Below, piece after piece: positions 1 to 8,299 of a DNA stretch of 64,000 bases. A program made the translations under genes and the position numbers. Origin of the DNA: Hyphococcus sp. (GTDB taxonomy: Bacteria > Pseudomonadota > Alphaproteobacteria > Caulobacterales > Parvularculaceae); assembly GCA_021776335.1 (NCBI GenBank), contig JAJFGB010000011.1, positions 434,001 to 498,000 on the forward strand. Reading direction: 5' to 3'. Below the pieces are notes generated by a model. That model was not told the origin of the DNA. It saw only the letters and a program-made list of their open reading frames with translations, and did not search any database. Position 1 is the stretch's first letter. Each line of letters starts with the position of its first letter.

Positions 1-153
1 CCAAATCTCGAGTGGACGCTCAACCAGATTGGCGCCAAACATAAGCGTGCGCGTTATGTGGGTCGCGCAGCATCGGCATCGCCTGCAACCGGCCTTGCCA
101 GCAGGCATAAAAAAGAACTTGATGACTTTATGGAAGAGGCGTTGAAATTATGA
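1..153 (+). CDS. sucA: 2-oxoglutarate dehydrogenase E1 subunit, C-terminal end (partial)
   Basis: Open from the first base in frame 1 and ending at TGA 151-153, this is the last 50 codons of a gene that starts outside the window. The tail [20 protein letters not shown] is the characteristic C-terminus of the thiamine-diphosphate-dependent E1 component of 2-oxoglutarate dehydrogenase, which decarboxylates 2-oxoglutarate and passes the succinyl group to the lipoyl arms of E2. The E2 gene follows 31 bp downstream and lpd after that, the usual sucA-sucB-lpd operon order. None of the catalytic domain is visible, so the call rests on the C-terminal motif and the neighbours. Confidence 0.9.
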   Translation, partial: PNLEWTLNQIGAKHKRARYVGRAASASPATGLASRHKKELDDFMEEALKL

Positions 154-184
154 CGCCCATCTTCATGATACGGAGAATAGCGTA

Positions 185-1666
185 ATGGCCACCGAAATTC
201 GTGTTCCCGCGCTTGGCGAATCTGTTACCGAAGCGACAATCGGAAAATGGATGAAACAAGCTGGCGACACAGTGAGTGTTGATGAACCGTTGGTTGAACT
301 TGAAACCGACAAGGTCTCGGTGGAGGTTCCCGCGCCTGTTGCGGGTGTTCTTGCGAGCATCGCCGTTGCAGAGGGCGATACAGTTGCGGTTGACGCGCTG
401 CTTGGCTCGATCGACGTTAATGGCGCAGTGGCGCAAGTTTCCCAAACCCCGGCTTCAACGCCCGCGGCGGCGCCTGCCACAGCGGGTGAGGAAATCGAAT
501 TGCGCGTGCCTGCCGCTGGCGAATCGGTCACTGAGGCTGATATTGGCGAATGGTTGAAACAAGAAGGCGACGTTGTCGCCATCGATGAGCCCGTCGTCAG
601 CCTTGAGACCGACAAGGCGGCTATGGATGTGCCGTCTCCAGCTGCCGGGACCCTTAAAAAGATTGTCGCCAAAGCGGGTGATACGGTTGAGGTTGGCGCG
701 CTTCTCGCGATTATTGAAACCGGCGCTGTCGCCAAACCCAACGGCGCTGCGAAAGCGCATGTCGAAGCAGTTGCGGCGCCCGCTGGGTCATCTGACACGC
801 CTACCTTGTCTCCGGCGCCACGCCGTGTTGTTGCTGAAAGCGGACTTGATCCGGCGTCGATCAAGGGCACCGGCAAGGACGGCCGCGTGACCAAGGGCGA
901 TGCGCTGCAGGCTGCAGCCACGCCGCCCTCGGCAGCGCGCGCGCCCTCTGCGCCGCGCGAAACAGGCTCTCGTGAGGAGCGCGTGAAGATGTCTCGCTTG
1001 CGTCAGACCATCGCGCGCCGCCTGAAAGAGGCGCAATCAGAAGCCGCGATGCTCACGACGTTCAATGATGTGGACATGTCGGCGGTCATTGACCTTAGAA
1101 AGCAGTACAAAGATCTTTTCGAAAAGAAACATGGCATAAAGCTCGGCTTCATGTCGCTTTTTGTTAAAGCCTGCGTCCATGCATTGAAAGAAGTGCCCGA
1201 TGTCAATGCCGAAATCGACGGAACTGACATCATTTACAAAAACTTTTATGATGTCGGCGTTGCGGTCGGCTCGGATAAAGGCCTCGTTGTGCCGGTGGTG
1301 CGCGATGCGGACCTCCTCTCTCTGGCGGAGATCGAACTGACGATTGCTGACTATGGCCGCCGCGCCCGCGTCGGCGATCTGAAACTTGAAGAGATGCAGG
1401 GCGGCACGTTCACCATTTCAAATGGCGGGATTTACGGCTCGCTTTTGTCAACGCCGATCCTCAACCTGCCGCAATCGGGTATTCTTGGCATGCACCGCAT
1501 CGAACAGCGACCCGTCGCCCGCGATGGCGAGGTGGTTATTCGCCCCATGATGTATCTGGCGATGTCCTATGATCACCGCATTGTCGATGGCAAAGGCGCG
1601 GTGACATTCCTTGTGCGCGTTAAGGAAAACCTCGAGGATCCGCAGCGCTTGTTGCTTGATCTGTAA
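185..1666 (+). CDS. sucB: Dihydrolipoyllysine-residue succinyltransferase (E2 of 2-oxoglutarate dehydrogenase), two lipoyl domains
   Basis: E2 core of the 2-oxoglutarate dehydrogenase complex, transferring succinyl from the lipoyl arm to CoA. The 493-residue protein begins with two tandem lipoyl domains, each with an ETDK motif (modifiable lysines K43 and K144), separated by an Ala/Pro linker. A peripheral subunit-binding domain follows (about 200-240, [21 protein letters not shown]), then the acyltransferase domain with the catalytic signature YDHRIVDG near the C-terminus (H464, D468). Classical SucB proteins are about 400 residues with one lipoyl domain, so this is a longer variant. It lies between sucA and lpd (12-bp gap to lpd), consistent with cotranscription. 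ATG 185 puts the first lipoyl domain at the N-terminus, as usual for the family. Confidence 0.95.
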   Translation: MATEIRVPALGESVTEATIGKWMKQAGDTVSVDEPLVELETDKVSVEVPAPVAGVLASIAVAEGDTVAVDALLGSIDVNGAVAQVSQTPASTPAAAPATAGEEIELRVPAAGESVTEADIGEWLKQEGDVVAIDEPVVSLETDKAAMDVPSPAAGTLKKIVAKAGDTVEVGALLAIIETGAVAKPNGAAKAHVEAVAAPAGSSDTPTLSPAPRRVVAESGLDPASIKGTGKDGRVTKGDALQAAATPPSAARAPSAPRETGSREERVKMSRLRQTIARRLKEAQSEAAMLTTFNDVDMSAVIDLRKQYKDLFEKKHGIKLGFMSLFVKACVHALKEVPDVNAEIDGTDIIYKNFYDVGVAVGSDKGLVVPVVRDADLLSLAEIELTIADYGRRARVGDLKLEEMQGGTFTISNGGIYGSLLSTPILNLPQSGILGMHRIEQRPVARDGEVVIRPMMYLAMSYDHRIVDGKGAVTFLVRVKENLEDPQRLLLDL

Positions 1667-1678
1667 GAAAGACTCCAA

Positions 1679-3082
1679 ATGACAAATTCTTATGATGTCG
1701 TCATTATCGGCGCAGGCCCCGGCGGCTACAATGCAGCGATCCGCGCCGGACAGCTTGGCCTAAAGGTCGCGATCATTGAAAAGCGCGATGCGAAAAAACT
1801 TGGCGGCACATGTTTGAATGTAGGTTGTATTCCGTCAAAAGCCCTGCTGCACGCTTCGGAACTTTACGAGACTGCCGAGAAAAATTTTGAAGGTCTCGGT
1901 ATCAACACCGGCAAGCTTTCGCTCGATCTTGATCAAATGCTCAAGCAAAAAGATGACGCCGTTGACGGTCTGACCAAGGGCGTTGCGTTTCTGATGAAGA
2001 AAAACAAGGTAGAGACCTTTTTCGGCGCCGGTGAGATCATCGCGCCAGGCAAAGTGCGCGTCACTGGCGATACGCCGGCAGAACTTCAGGCTAAAAATAT
2101 TATTATTGCTACCGGTTCGGAAGTAACACCTTTGCCTGGCGTTGAAATCGACGAAACCCAGATCGTCTCATCTACAGGCGCGCTGTCATTTCCGTCGGTA
2201 CCCAAACATCTGGTTGTTATTGGCGCGGGCGTTATTGGTCTTGAGCTTGGGTCGGTGTGGCGTCGGTTGGGCGCCAAAGTTACCGTGATCGAGTTTCTCG
2301 ACCGTGTTTTGCCGACTATGGACGCTGAAGTCTCCAAGCAGTTCCAGCGTATGCTCAAAAAGCAGGGCGTCATTTTCAAGCTTTCCTCAAAAGTCACCGG
2401 TGCTGAAAAACTCAAAACAAAAGTGAAGCTCACCGTCGAGCCAGCGGCCGGCGGTAGTGCAGAAGCGATCGACGCCGATGCGGTGCTTGTGGCCATTGGC
2501 CGCCGCCCGCATACGGATGGCCTCGGGCTCGCTAATGTGGGTGTTGAAACCGACAAGCGCGGCTTTATTGTCACTGATCATTTCAAGACCAATGTTCCGG
2601 GTGTCTGGGCGCTCGGGGATTGCATCACCGGACCGATGCTCGCCCACAAAGCCGAAGATGATGGAACTGCCTGCGTCGAACTGATCGCCGGTAAAGCGGG
2701 ACACGTGAATTACGACACGGTGCCCAGCGTTGTTTACACGTGGCCTGAGGTGGCGTGCGTCGGTAAAACAGAAGAGCAATTAAAAGAAGCTGGCATTGCC
2801 TATAAAACTGGCAAATTCCCCTTTGCTGCAAATAGCCGCGCCAAAACTAATCACGAAACGGATGGGTTTGTAAAAATCCTCGCAGATGCCGAGACCGACC
2901 GCGTGCTTGGTTGTCATATCGTCGGGGTTGGCGCCGGCGAGCTCATTGCCGAAGCCGTCAGTGTGATGGAATTTGGCGGTTCGTCCGAAGATATCGCGCG
3001 CACTTGTCATGCACACCCAACGCGTTCGGAAGCTGTGCGTCAGGCGGCCATGGGCGTTGAAGGCTGGACGATGCAGGCCTGA
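1679..3082 (+). CDS. lpd: Dihydrolipoyl dehydrogenase (E3)
   Basis: Flavoprotein that reoxidises the dihydrolipoyl groups of 2-oxoacid dehydrogenase complexes using NAD+. The 467-residue protein has an N-terminal FAD-binding GxGxxG ([10 protein letters not shown], residues 11-20), the redox-active disulfide in [13 protein letters not shown] (C45, C50), a central NAD-binding Rossmann motif ([10 protein letters not shown]) and the C-terminal dimerisation domain carrying the catalytic histidine motif HAHPTRSE. Length is normal for the family. It follows sucB by 12 bp and is the third gene of the sucA-sucB-lpd set; the E3 may also serve other complexes encoded elsewhere. The downstream acetyltransferase begins 2 bp after the stop codon, so it probably shares the transcript. 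Confidence 0.96.
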   Translation: MTNSYDVVIIGAGPGGYNAAIRAGQLGLKVAIIEKRDAKKLGGTCLNVGCIPSKALLHASELYETAEKNFEGLGINTGKLSLDLDQMLKQKDDAVDGLTKGVAFLMKKNKVETFFGAGEIIAPGKVRVTGDTPAELQAKNIIIATGSEVTPLPGVEIDETQIVSSTGALSFPSVPKHLVVIGAGVIGLELGSVWRRLGAKVTVIEFLDRVLPTMDAEVSKQFQRMLKKQGVIFKLSSKVTGAEKLKTKVKLTVEPAAGGSAEAIDADAVLVAIGRRPHTDGLGLANVGVETDKRGFIVTDHFKTNVPGVWALGDCITGPMLAHKAEDDGTACVELIAGKAGHVNYDTVPSVVYTWPEVACVGKTEEQLKEAGIAYKTGKFPFAANSRAKTNHETDGFVKILADAETDRVLGCHIVGVGAGELIAEAVSVMEFGGSSEDIARTCHAHPTRSEAVRQAAMGVEGWTMQA

Positions 3083-3084
3083 CG

Positions 3085-3546
3085 ATGAGTGCGGCGCAGT
3101 TTTCTATCCGCGTGATTGAAAAACGAGACATTGACGTGTTGTTCGAAATGATCTGCGAGCTTGCAGATCATGAAAGCGAGCGTGAATTTGTTACAACGAC
3201 GCCAGCGCGCCTTACTGAAACCGGTTTCGGCGATAACGCAAATTGGCGTGGGTTTATTGTTGAAATTGACAATCACGCCGTCGCTTACGCTACTTATACG
3301 GAAGATTTTCACATCTGGAGCGGCGCGCCGCGGATCACGATTGATGATATTTATGTACGGGCCGAATTTCGCCGCCACGGGCTTGGGCGGCAATTGATGG
3401 AGCATGTGTTCGAACTTGCCGGTAAAGCCAACGCTTTTGTGAGCTGGACAGTTCAGCCCGGCAATGACCGGGCGATCGCATTTTATAAGCAGCTTGGCGC
3501 CCGCTACAATGTTGTGGGCAAATGTGGCTGGCGGCCGGACAGCTGA
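3085..3546 (+). CDS. GNAT family N-acetyltransferase
   Basis: Single-domain GNAT acetyltransferase of 153 residues. The acetyl-CoA-binding motif A is visible as IYVRAEFRRHGLGRQLMEHV (R-R-H-G-L-G pyrophosphate loop), followed by the motif B region with N-D-R-A-I-A-F-Y-K-Q-L-G-A, where the Tyr is the usual general acid position. Overall it resembles the diamine/small-molecule acetyltransferase branch, but the substrate cannot be read from sequence. ATG 3085 lies 2 bp after the lpd stop, so it is probably translationally coupled to the 2-oxoglutarate dehydrogenase operon. That proximity may be incidental rather than functional. No obvious terminator follows. Confidence 0.85.
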   Translation: MSAAQFSIRVIEKRDIDVLFEMICELADHESEREFVTTTPARLTETGFGDNANWRGFIVEIDNHAVAYATYTEDFHIWSGAPRITIDDIYVRAEFRRHGLGRQLMEHVFELAGKANAFVSWTVQPGNDRAIAFYKQLGARYNVVGKCGWRPDS

Positions 3547-3864
3547 CAAAGCGCTTTTTGTTTTCATTCTAAGCTTGGCCAGGATGGCTTCATGGATCTC
3601 ATGACGCTGGATGTGGTCGAGCGATCACAAAACAGCCAAAGCCCCATGAATAGGGGGTTTTCGCGAGTGTGGTCGCTTTTTTGCCATAAAGTTAAGCTGG
3701 TCTGGCGCTGTGAGCGCACCTGCATGCCGATGACCGCCAGCAAGTACTGGATTTTCCGGGGAAATCTGGCATAGAGTGCGCGCTAATTTGCGCGCCGGGG
3801 CAGGCGTGAGCAGGGAAGAAAAGATGCGGCGGCCCAATGTGGTCACGCGATTGAGGGAGTTTTT
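3547..3864. other. Intergenic region without a supported gene
   Basis: 318 bp between the acetyltransferase and the peptide transporter. A 60-codon frame from 3592 has no family resemblance and no convincing ribosome-binding site. The stretch contains a short inverted repeat GCGCGC-taattt-GCGCGC around 3778-3796. A purine-rich site, TGAGGGAG, about 5 bp before the transporter ATG is its likely ribosome-binding site. The transporter promoter presumably lies here, but no confident -35/-10 pair was found. Confidence 0.5.
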
Positions 3865-5700
3865 ATGAGCGACACAGCCGCAGCCGGCGGTATCCCCGCC
3901 GGCGAAAAGACCATCTTTGGCCATCCGCGTGGCCTTTACATTCTGTTTTTTACCGAGATGTGGGAACGGTTTTCCTACTACGGCATGCGCGGCCTGCTCA
4001 TTTTATATCTGACGCAGCATTTTTTGTTTTCCGATGAACGCTCTGCGGTGATGTACGGCGCCTATACGGCGCTGGTTTATGTGATGACGATCATCGGCGG
4101 TTCACTCGCTGACCGTTATCTGGGCCAACGCAAGGCCGTGGCATATGGCGCCATACTTCTCGTGATGGGTCATGGGTTGATGGCGTTTGAGGGGAGCGGT
4201 TCAAAGCAATTTATCACATATGAGGGCCAAGATTATCAGGTTACCCTCGAAGGGCGCGGAAGCGATGCGCCGCGCTTTTTGACATCGGACATTGGCCGTT
4301 CGCAAATAAAATTTAGCGATGGCGGCGAGGAAATGATTATTGACGACCCTGATGTTGTTGGCTTGCCTGCGACGATCGCAACTGATGCGTTTACGACCAG
4401 GGTCGAAAAACAGCAATTGTTCGTAAATACTCTCTATCTGGCGCTGGCCTTGATTATCGCCGGTGTTGGTTTCCTCAAAGCGAATATATCCACCATTGTG
4501 GGCTCGCTTTACGGGCTTGGCGACACAAGGCGCGATTCCGGATTCACAATATTTTATATGGGGATCAATCTTGGTTCGCTACTTTCGTCGGTTACCGTCG
4601 GGATTATTGGAATCCGCTATGGCTGGAACTGGGGGTTCGGCCTCGCTGGCGTCGGTATGCTCGCCGGTCTCATAACTTTCCTTGTGTTCCAGCCCTGGTT
4701 GGAGGGCCGCGCCGATCCCCCGAGCTTTGAAAAACTAAAAGAAAAGGTTTTTGGGCCGATCAATGTTGAGTGGGCCTGCTACCTCACCGGCGTTGGCATC
4801 ATTGTGTTCGCCATGCTCACCGTCATGAATGCGCATCTGGTGCCGGAATGGTTTGTCGGCATGCTTGGCGTCTTCGTCTTCGTGTTTCTCGTTGGTTATG
4901 CGGTCACCAAATTGGCCGGCGAAGAGCGCGATCGCATGTTGGCGGCGATATATTTCATCCTCGCGCAGATTCCGTTCTGGGCGCTGTTTGAGCAGGCAGG
5001 CTCGTCGCTTACGTTGTTCACGGATAGGTTTGTTGACCGTGATATTTTTGGATGGCACGTAGAAACCCCGGTTTTTCAAGCGTTGAATGCTGGGTTTATC
5101 GTCATGTTCGCGCCACTTTTTGCGTGGGCGTGGGTTGCCCTTGCCAAACGTAAAATGGAACCATCTGCGCCGGTGAAATTTGCTTTCGGTGTCTTTCTGG
5201 CGGGGCTCGGGTTTCTGTCGCTTGTTGGCGGTATTGCTGCCTCTGGCGCTGGGCTCACGGCGGTCTATTTCATCTTCCTGATTTACTGGATTCACACCAT
5301 GGGCGAATTGATGCTGTCGCCGGTCGGCTTATCACAGGTGACAAAGCTCGCCCCCGCGCGCGCGGTCGGCATGAGTATGGGCGCCTGGTTCCTTTATTCA
5401 GGTCTTTCAAATTATCTTGCAGGCGTTATCGCTCGCACAACAGGCGCCGAGACAATTGGCGGGCAGTTGACTGACGTTGCTGCGGCAAAGGCTGGATATG
5501 CAGAGGTCTACACAAATGTCGGCTATGTTGCGATGGGCGTCGGCGTTGTGATGCTGCTGATCTCGCCGATCATCAAAAAGCTTATGCATCTTGATACGCT
5601 CAAAGGAGATCCATCGCATGCGCTGGCCGGCGAATCTCAGCTCGGCCAACCCGGTGCCGGCGGTATTCATCCGCCGCAAAAAGAGCAGCCAGCTGAATAG
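3865..5700 (+). CDS. POT/PTR family proton-dependent oligopeptide transporter (MFS)
   Basis: Inner-membrane symporter that takes up di- and tripeptides with protons. The N-terminus carries the POT signature ExxERF in TEMWERFSYYGMRGLLILYL (E31, E34, R35), and hydrophobic helices follow to the C-terminus. The second signature region with W-I-H-T-M-G-E-L-M-L-S-P-V-G-L is present near residue 475. At 611 residues it is about 100 longer than E. coli DtpA. Most of the excess is a hydrophilic segment at about 110-185 between TM3 and TM4, predicted to face the periplasm. ATG 3865 is preceded by TGAGGGAG. A strong intrinsic terminator follows the stop codon, so the gene is probably monocistronic. Substrate range cannot be inferred further. 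Confidence 0.92.
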   Translation: MSDTAAAGGIPAGEKTIFGHPRGLYILFFTEMWERFSYYGMRGLLILYLTQHFLFSDERSAVMYGAYTALVYVMTIIGGSLADRYLGQRKAVAYGAILLVMGHGLMAFEGSGSKQFITYEGQDYQVTLEGRGSDAPRFLTSDIGRSQIKFSDGGEEMIIDDPDVVGLPATIATDAFTTRVEKQQLFVNTLYLALALIIAGVGFLKANISTIVGSLYGLGDTRRDSGFTIFYMGINLGSLLSSVTVGIIGIRYGWNWGFGLAGVGMLAGLITFLVFQPWLEGRADPPSFEKLKEKVFGPINVEWACYLTGVGIIVFAMLTVMNAHLVPEWFVGMLGVFVFVFLVGYAVTKLAGEERDRMLAAIYFILAQIPFWALFEQAGSSLTLFTDRFVDRDIFGWHVETPVFQALNAGFIVMFAPLFAWAWVALAKRKMEPSAPVKFAFGVFLAGLGFLSLVGGIAASGAGLTAVYFIFLIYWIHTMGELMLSPVGLSQVTKLAPARAVGMSMGAWFLYSGLSNYLAGVIARTTGAETIGGQLTDVAAAKAGYAEVYTNVGYVAMGVGVVMLLISPIIKKLMHLDTLKGDPSHALAGESQLGQPGAGGIHPPQKEQPAE

Positions 5701-5722
5701 GCGCGTAAAGCGGTGTTAAATA

Positions 5723-5757
5723 AAAAAGCCCGGCGCTAGGTTAGCGCCGGGCTTTTT
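5723..5757 (+). terminator. Intrinsic terminator after the POT transporter
   Basis: Perfect 16-bp inverted repeat (arms 5723-5738 and 5742-5757, GC-rich core GCCCGGCGCTA, 3-bp loop) ending in TTTTT. It lies 22 bp after the transporter stop codon and 18 bp before the next start codon, so it separates the two plus-strand genes. Confidence 0.92.
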
Positions 5758-5774
5758 CTATACGGAATAAATGA

Positions 5775-6338
5775 ATGCCAAGCAGGCTGTCAAAAATCGT
5801 AACCCGCGGCGGCGACAAAGGTGAAACCTCGCTTGGCGACGGGACGCGCATTGGGAAAGACGATCTGCGGGTCGCGCTTCTTGGCGACATAGATGAGCTG
5901 AACAGCTGGATTGGCGTTGTGATTACGCATCTTGATGATGGCGAGGTCAAGAAACTGCTCGGCGGCGTACAGCATGATTTGTTTGATCTTGGCGGCGCCA
6001 TGTCATTTCCCGGCGCGCCATTACTGTCGGACGCTCATGTCGCACGCCTTGATGAAGCGGCGGCGGCCCTTAATGACGGCTTGCCGCCATTAAAAGAATT
6101 TATTTTGCCGGGCGGCGCGCCGCTTCTCGCCTGGCTGCATGTGGCGCGCACCGTTTGCCGTCGCGTCGAACGCGCCATGGCGACGTTTTTGCGCGATACG
6201 CCAGAGGCGGCTCTTGCGCTGCAATATCTTAATCGATTGTCGGATTATCTTTTCATCGCAGGGCGCGCAGAAGCCCGGCGTCTCGGTATTAGCGAAACGC
6301 TCTGGAAAAAAGAATCAAGCCTGTCAGGAAGGACATAA
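5775..6338 (+). CDS. Cob(I)yrinic acid a,c-diamide adenosyltransferase, PduO type
   Basis: Transfers the 5'-deoxyadenosyl group of ATP to cob(I)alamin, making coenzyme B12. The 187-residue protein has the PduO-type ATP-binding N-terminus KIVTRGGDKGETSLGDGTRI, followed by D-I-D-E-L-N-S-W-I-G and the late motif R-R-V-E-R-A, all typical of this trimeric helical family. Length is normal. No other cobalamin biosynthesis gene lies nearby, which fits a role in maintaining adenosylcobalamin for an enzyme encoded elsewhere. ATG 5775 starts just after the upstream terminator; an ATG at 5771 is out of frame. PduO-type enzymes are distinct from the CobA/BtuR and EutT types. Confidence 0.92.
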   Translation: MPSRLSKIVTRGGDKGETSLGDGTRIGKDDLRVALLGDIDELNSWIGVVITHLDDGEVKKLLGGVQHDLFDLGGAMSFPGAPLLSDAHVARLDEAAAALNDGLPPLKEFILPGGAPLLAWLHVARTVCRRVERAMATFLRDTPEAALALQYLNRLSDYLFIAGRAEARRLGISETLWKKESSLSGRT

Positions 6339-6381
6339 AGCCACCGCCGATACGCCATTGGGCGCATCGGCGGGCAGCAAT

Positions 6382-6513
6382 TTATAGTTCGGCGTCGTCA
6401 GCCTGCTTGGAAACTTCAATCATCGGCACGTCATAGGCGCCTGTATAATCAACAATTGAAGCAACACCGACAGCTGCCAGCGCTAGTAGAATTAGCCAGA
6501 TAAGAGCCTTCAT
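6382..6513 (-). CDS. Small single-pass membrane peptide (43 aa), function unknown
   Basis: Short minus-strand frame, ATG at 6513-6511 and TAA at 6384-6382, giving 43 residues: a hydrophobic N-terminal helix (MKALIWLILLALAAVGVASI), then an acidic tail ending in A-D-D-A-E-L. A G-rich site (GTGGGG) lies upstream of the start at plausible spacing. The single clear TM helix, sensible start and otherwise empty intergenic position support a real small membrane protein or a short lipid-anchored leader. Without a homology search this remains a prediction. It could be cotranscribed with nothing else; the next minus-strand gene, the M28 peptidase, lies upstream at its 5' side. Confidence 0.5.
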   Translation of the reverse strand: MKALIWLILLALAAVGVASIVDYTGAYDVPMIEVSKQADDAEL

Positions 6514-6695
6514 TTGGATACCCCACGTTTTCGTCAATTCCCCGAAGGCCGACTATAAACGTCAAAATTATTATATCTACAGGAAAGAATGCCTGTTCGA
6601 CCGCGGCATTGCGCCCTATTTCGCAGTGTGGTTGCAGATTTGATCATTTGCTCGCCTGATATGGGCGCCGCAGACCAGATCGGTGATCCCGTCAT

Positions 6696-8054
6696 TTATT
6701 CACCAAAACTACCGGCGGGACCTGGAAAAACCACAGGACTCTCAGCGCCATCTTTTGCGACCGAGGAAACCCCGAAATAGTAATTATCGATGACAACATT
6801 TTTGAGCGTGTATTCCGACACATCGCCTGCATAGACGCTGTAGGTCCATTGCGATGCATCGGTAAGACGCCAGTGAATGCGATACCCGGCGAGATTTCGA
6901 GCCGGCTTGCCCTCAGGGCGGGTCCATTTCAAGGTTGTCGATGGCGACACCGCGCCTTCGATCTCGACATTGGCTGGGAAAGGCGGCGCCGCTGCCATCG
7001 AGGCGAGCGCGACGACGTTTAGTGACGTCAGTTTTCGCGCGTAATCGAAATTAACACCACTCAAGACATCGCCATAGGCAATGCCGTCTTCGGTGCGTAA
7101 ATCCTGATGCTGACGATTATAATTTTCATGTGTTTCCATGATGCGCACCCCGGGAATGCCCACATCGTTAAACGGCCGATGGTGGCCGCCGCGGCGAAAA
7201 CGATCAAGCCGGTAGACCATCATGACATTGAGGTTGGGAATGTATCGATCAGCCAGACGGTCAATATGACGGGCGAGATTGCGCGATGGCGAATCGACCT
7301 CACCGCCTCTGAACCGGCGCAGATTCGCCTCTTCGGGTGTTTCCACAGCACGCGTGCCTTCAGAAAACACACGCGCGGTGGCATTGTCGATGACGCCATC
7401 AACGCCTTCGATATTGCCAATCATGTCGTTGTTAAGAACGGCCTTAATACGCCAGCCTTCTTCCAGAGCCTGAGCTGCGAGGATTTTTCCGCCGAACAAC
7501 CCCTGCTCTTCGCCAGCAAGTGCTGCATAGACAATTGTGCCGCCGAATTTTTCTTTGGACAAAACCCGTGCTGCTTCGAGGACGCCGGCGAGACCGGACG
7601 CGTTATCATTGGCGCCGGGGCTGTCCGAGGTTCCGTTAAGGGGATCTGTGACCCGCGAATCAATATCGCCGCTCATCATCACAATACGATCTGGGTCGAG
7701 GCGGCCGCGTTGGATTGCGATCACGCTGACGACCTCAGTGCGCTCAGGAATGCGTCGTTCGCCCTCAACGAAATCACTCACATAGCGAACCTCAAGACAG
7801 CCGCGACAATCAGCAGAAATGCGCTCGAATTCCGCCTTGATCCAGCGCCGGGCAGCGCCGATCCCGCGTGATTCGGACTGCGTGTCGGACAATGTGTGGC
7901 GCGTGCCAAAACCTACCAGCGTTTCGATGTCCGTTTGAATTCTCTCAGCGGAAACAGCCGCCTGCAGTTCATGCAGGCGGGTGGCGTCATCATCTGCGGC
8001 AAGCGCTGGGATGAGGGGGGTAAGGAGGAGCAATGAAATGGCGGCAACGCGCAT
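6696..8054 (-). CDS. Secreted M28 family zinc metallopeptidase
   Basis: Exported aminopeptidase-like enzyme of 452 residues. A Sec signal peptide (MRVAAISLLLLTPLIPALAA) leads into an M28 catalytic domain. Visible metal/catalytic positions are D150 in GANDNASG, E182/E183 in LAGEEQGLFGG, D210 in NNDMIG and H309 in METHENYN. At the usual first-histidine position (HxDS) the sequence reads GDIDSR (D130), so one canonical zinc ligand is Asp here. The C-terminal 100 residues look like a fibronectin-III-like beta domain (S-T-T-L-K-W-T-R-P start). The start has AAAGGGA just upstream. No partner genes are adjacent; a role in extracellular or periplasmic peptide degradation is inferred from family. Confidence 0.88.
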   Translation of the reverse strand: MRVAAISLLLLTPLIPALAADDDATRLHELQAAVSAERIQTDIETLVGFGTRHTLSDTQSESRGIGAARRWIKAEFERISADCRGCLEVRYVSDFVEGERRIPERTEVVSVIAIQRGRLDPDRIVMMSGDIDSRVTDPLNGTSDSPGANDNASGLAGVLEAARVLSKEKFGGTIVYAALAGEEQGLFGGKILAAQALEEGWRIKAVLNNDMIGNIEGVDGVIDNATARVFSEGTRAVETPEEANLRRFRGGEVDSPSRNLARHIDRLADRYIPNLNVMMVYRLDRFRRGGHHRPFNDVGIPGVRIMETHENYNRQHQDLRTEDGIAYGDVLSGVNFDYARKLTSLNVVALASMAAAPPFPANVEIEGAVSPSTTLKWTRPEGKPARNLAGYRIHWRLTDASQWTYSVYAGDVSEYTLKNVVIDNYYFGVSSVAKDGAESPVVFPGPAGSFGE

Positions 8055-8299
8055 GATTTCCCTTTCTGTCAGCTATTTCAGCGTCGTATATGTCGCTTGG
8101 GTGACAAATCTATCCCCAGTCTTGCAGGGGGCGATGCGTTGATGCAACATCGTTAATATGATTTCGCCCGAAACCCGGCGATTGACAGCTACGCGCCTAT
8201 ATTTTGGGACCTAAAGCGGTTACCAAAATGCCTGAATTTTGCCGGATTCCGCACAGATATGCTGGCGGTGAATAGATGATCCACCTTAGGAGGGGAAAT

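Noticed and set aside
163-921. Long minus-strand frame rich in Ala, Ser, Thr
   Set aside because: Antisense shadow of the two lipoyl domains of sucB; composition follows codon-position bias and nothing in it resembles a protein family.
3592-3774. 60-codon plus-strand frame in the gap before the POT gene
   Set aside because: No ribosome-binding site, no TM or family pattern; treated as non-coding.
7107-7871. 254-codon plus-strand frame
   Set aside because: Lies wholly opposite the M28 peptidase, whose motifs and signal peptide are convincing; no ribosome-binding site or family features.
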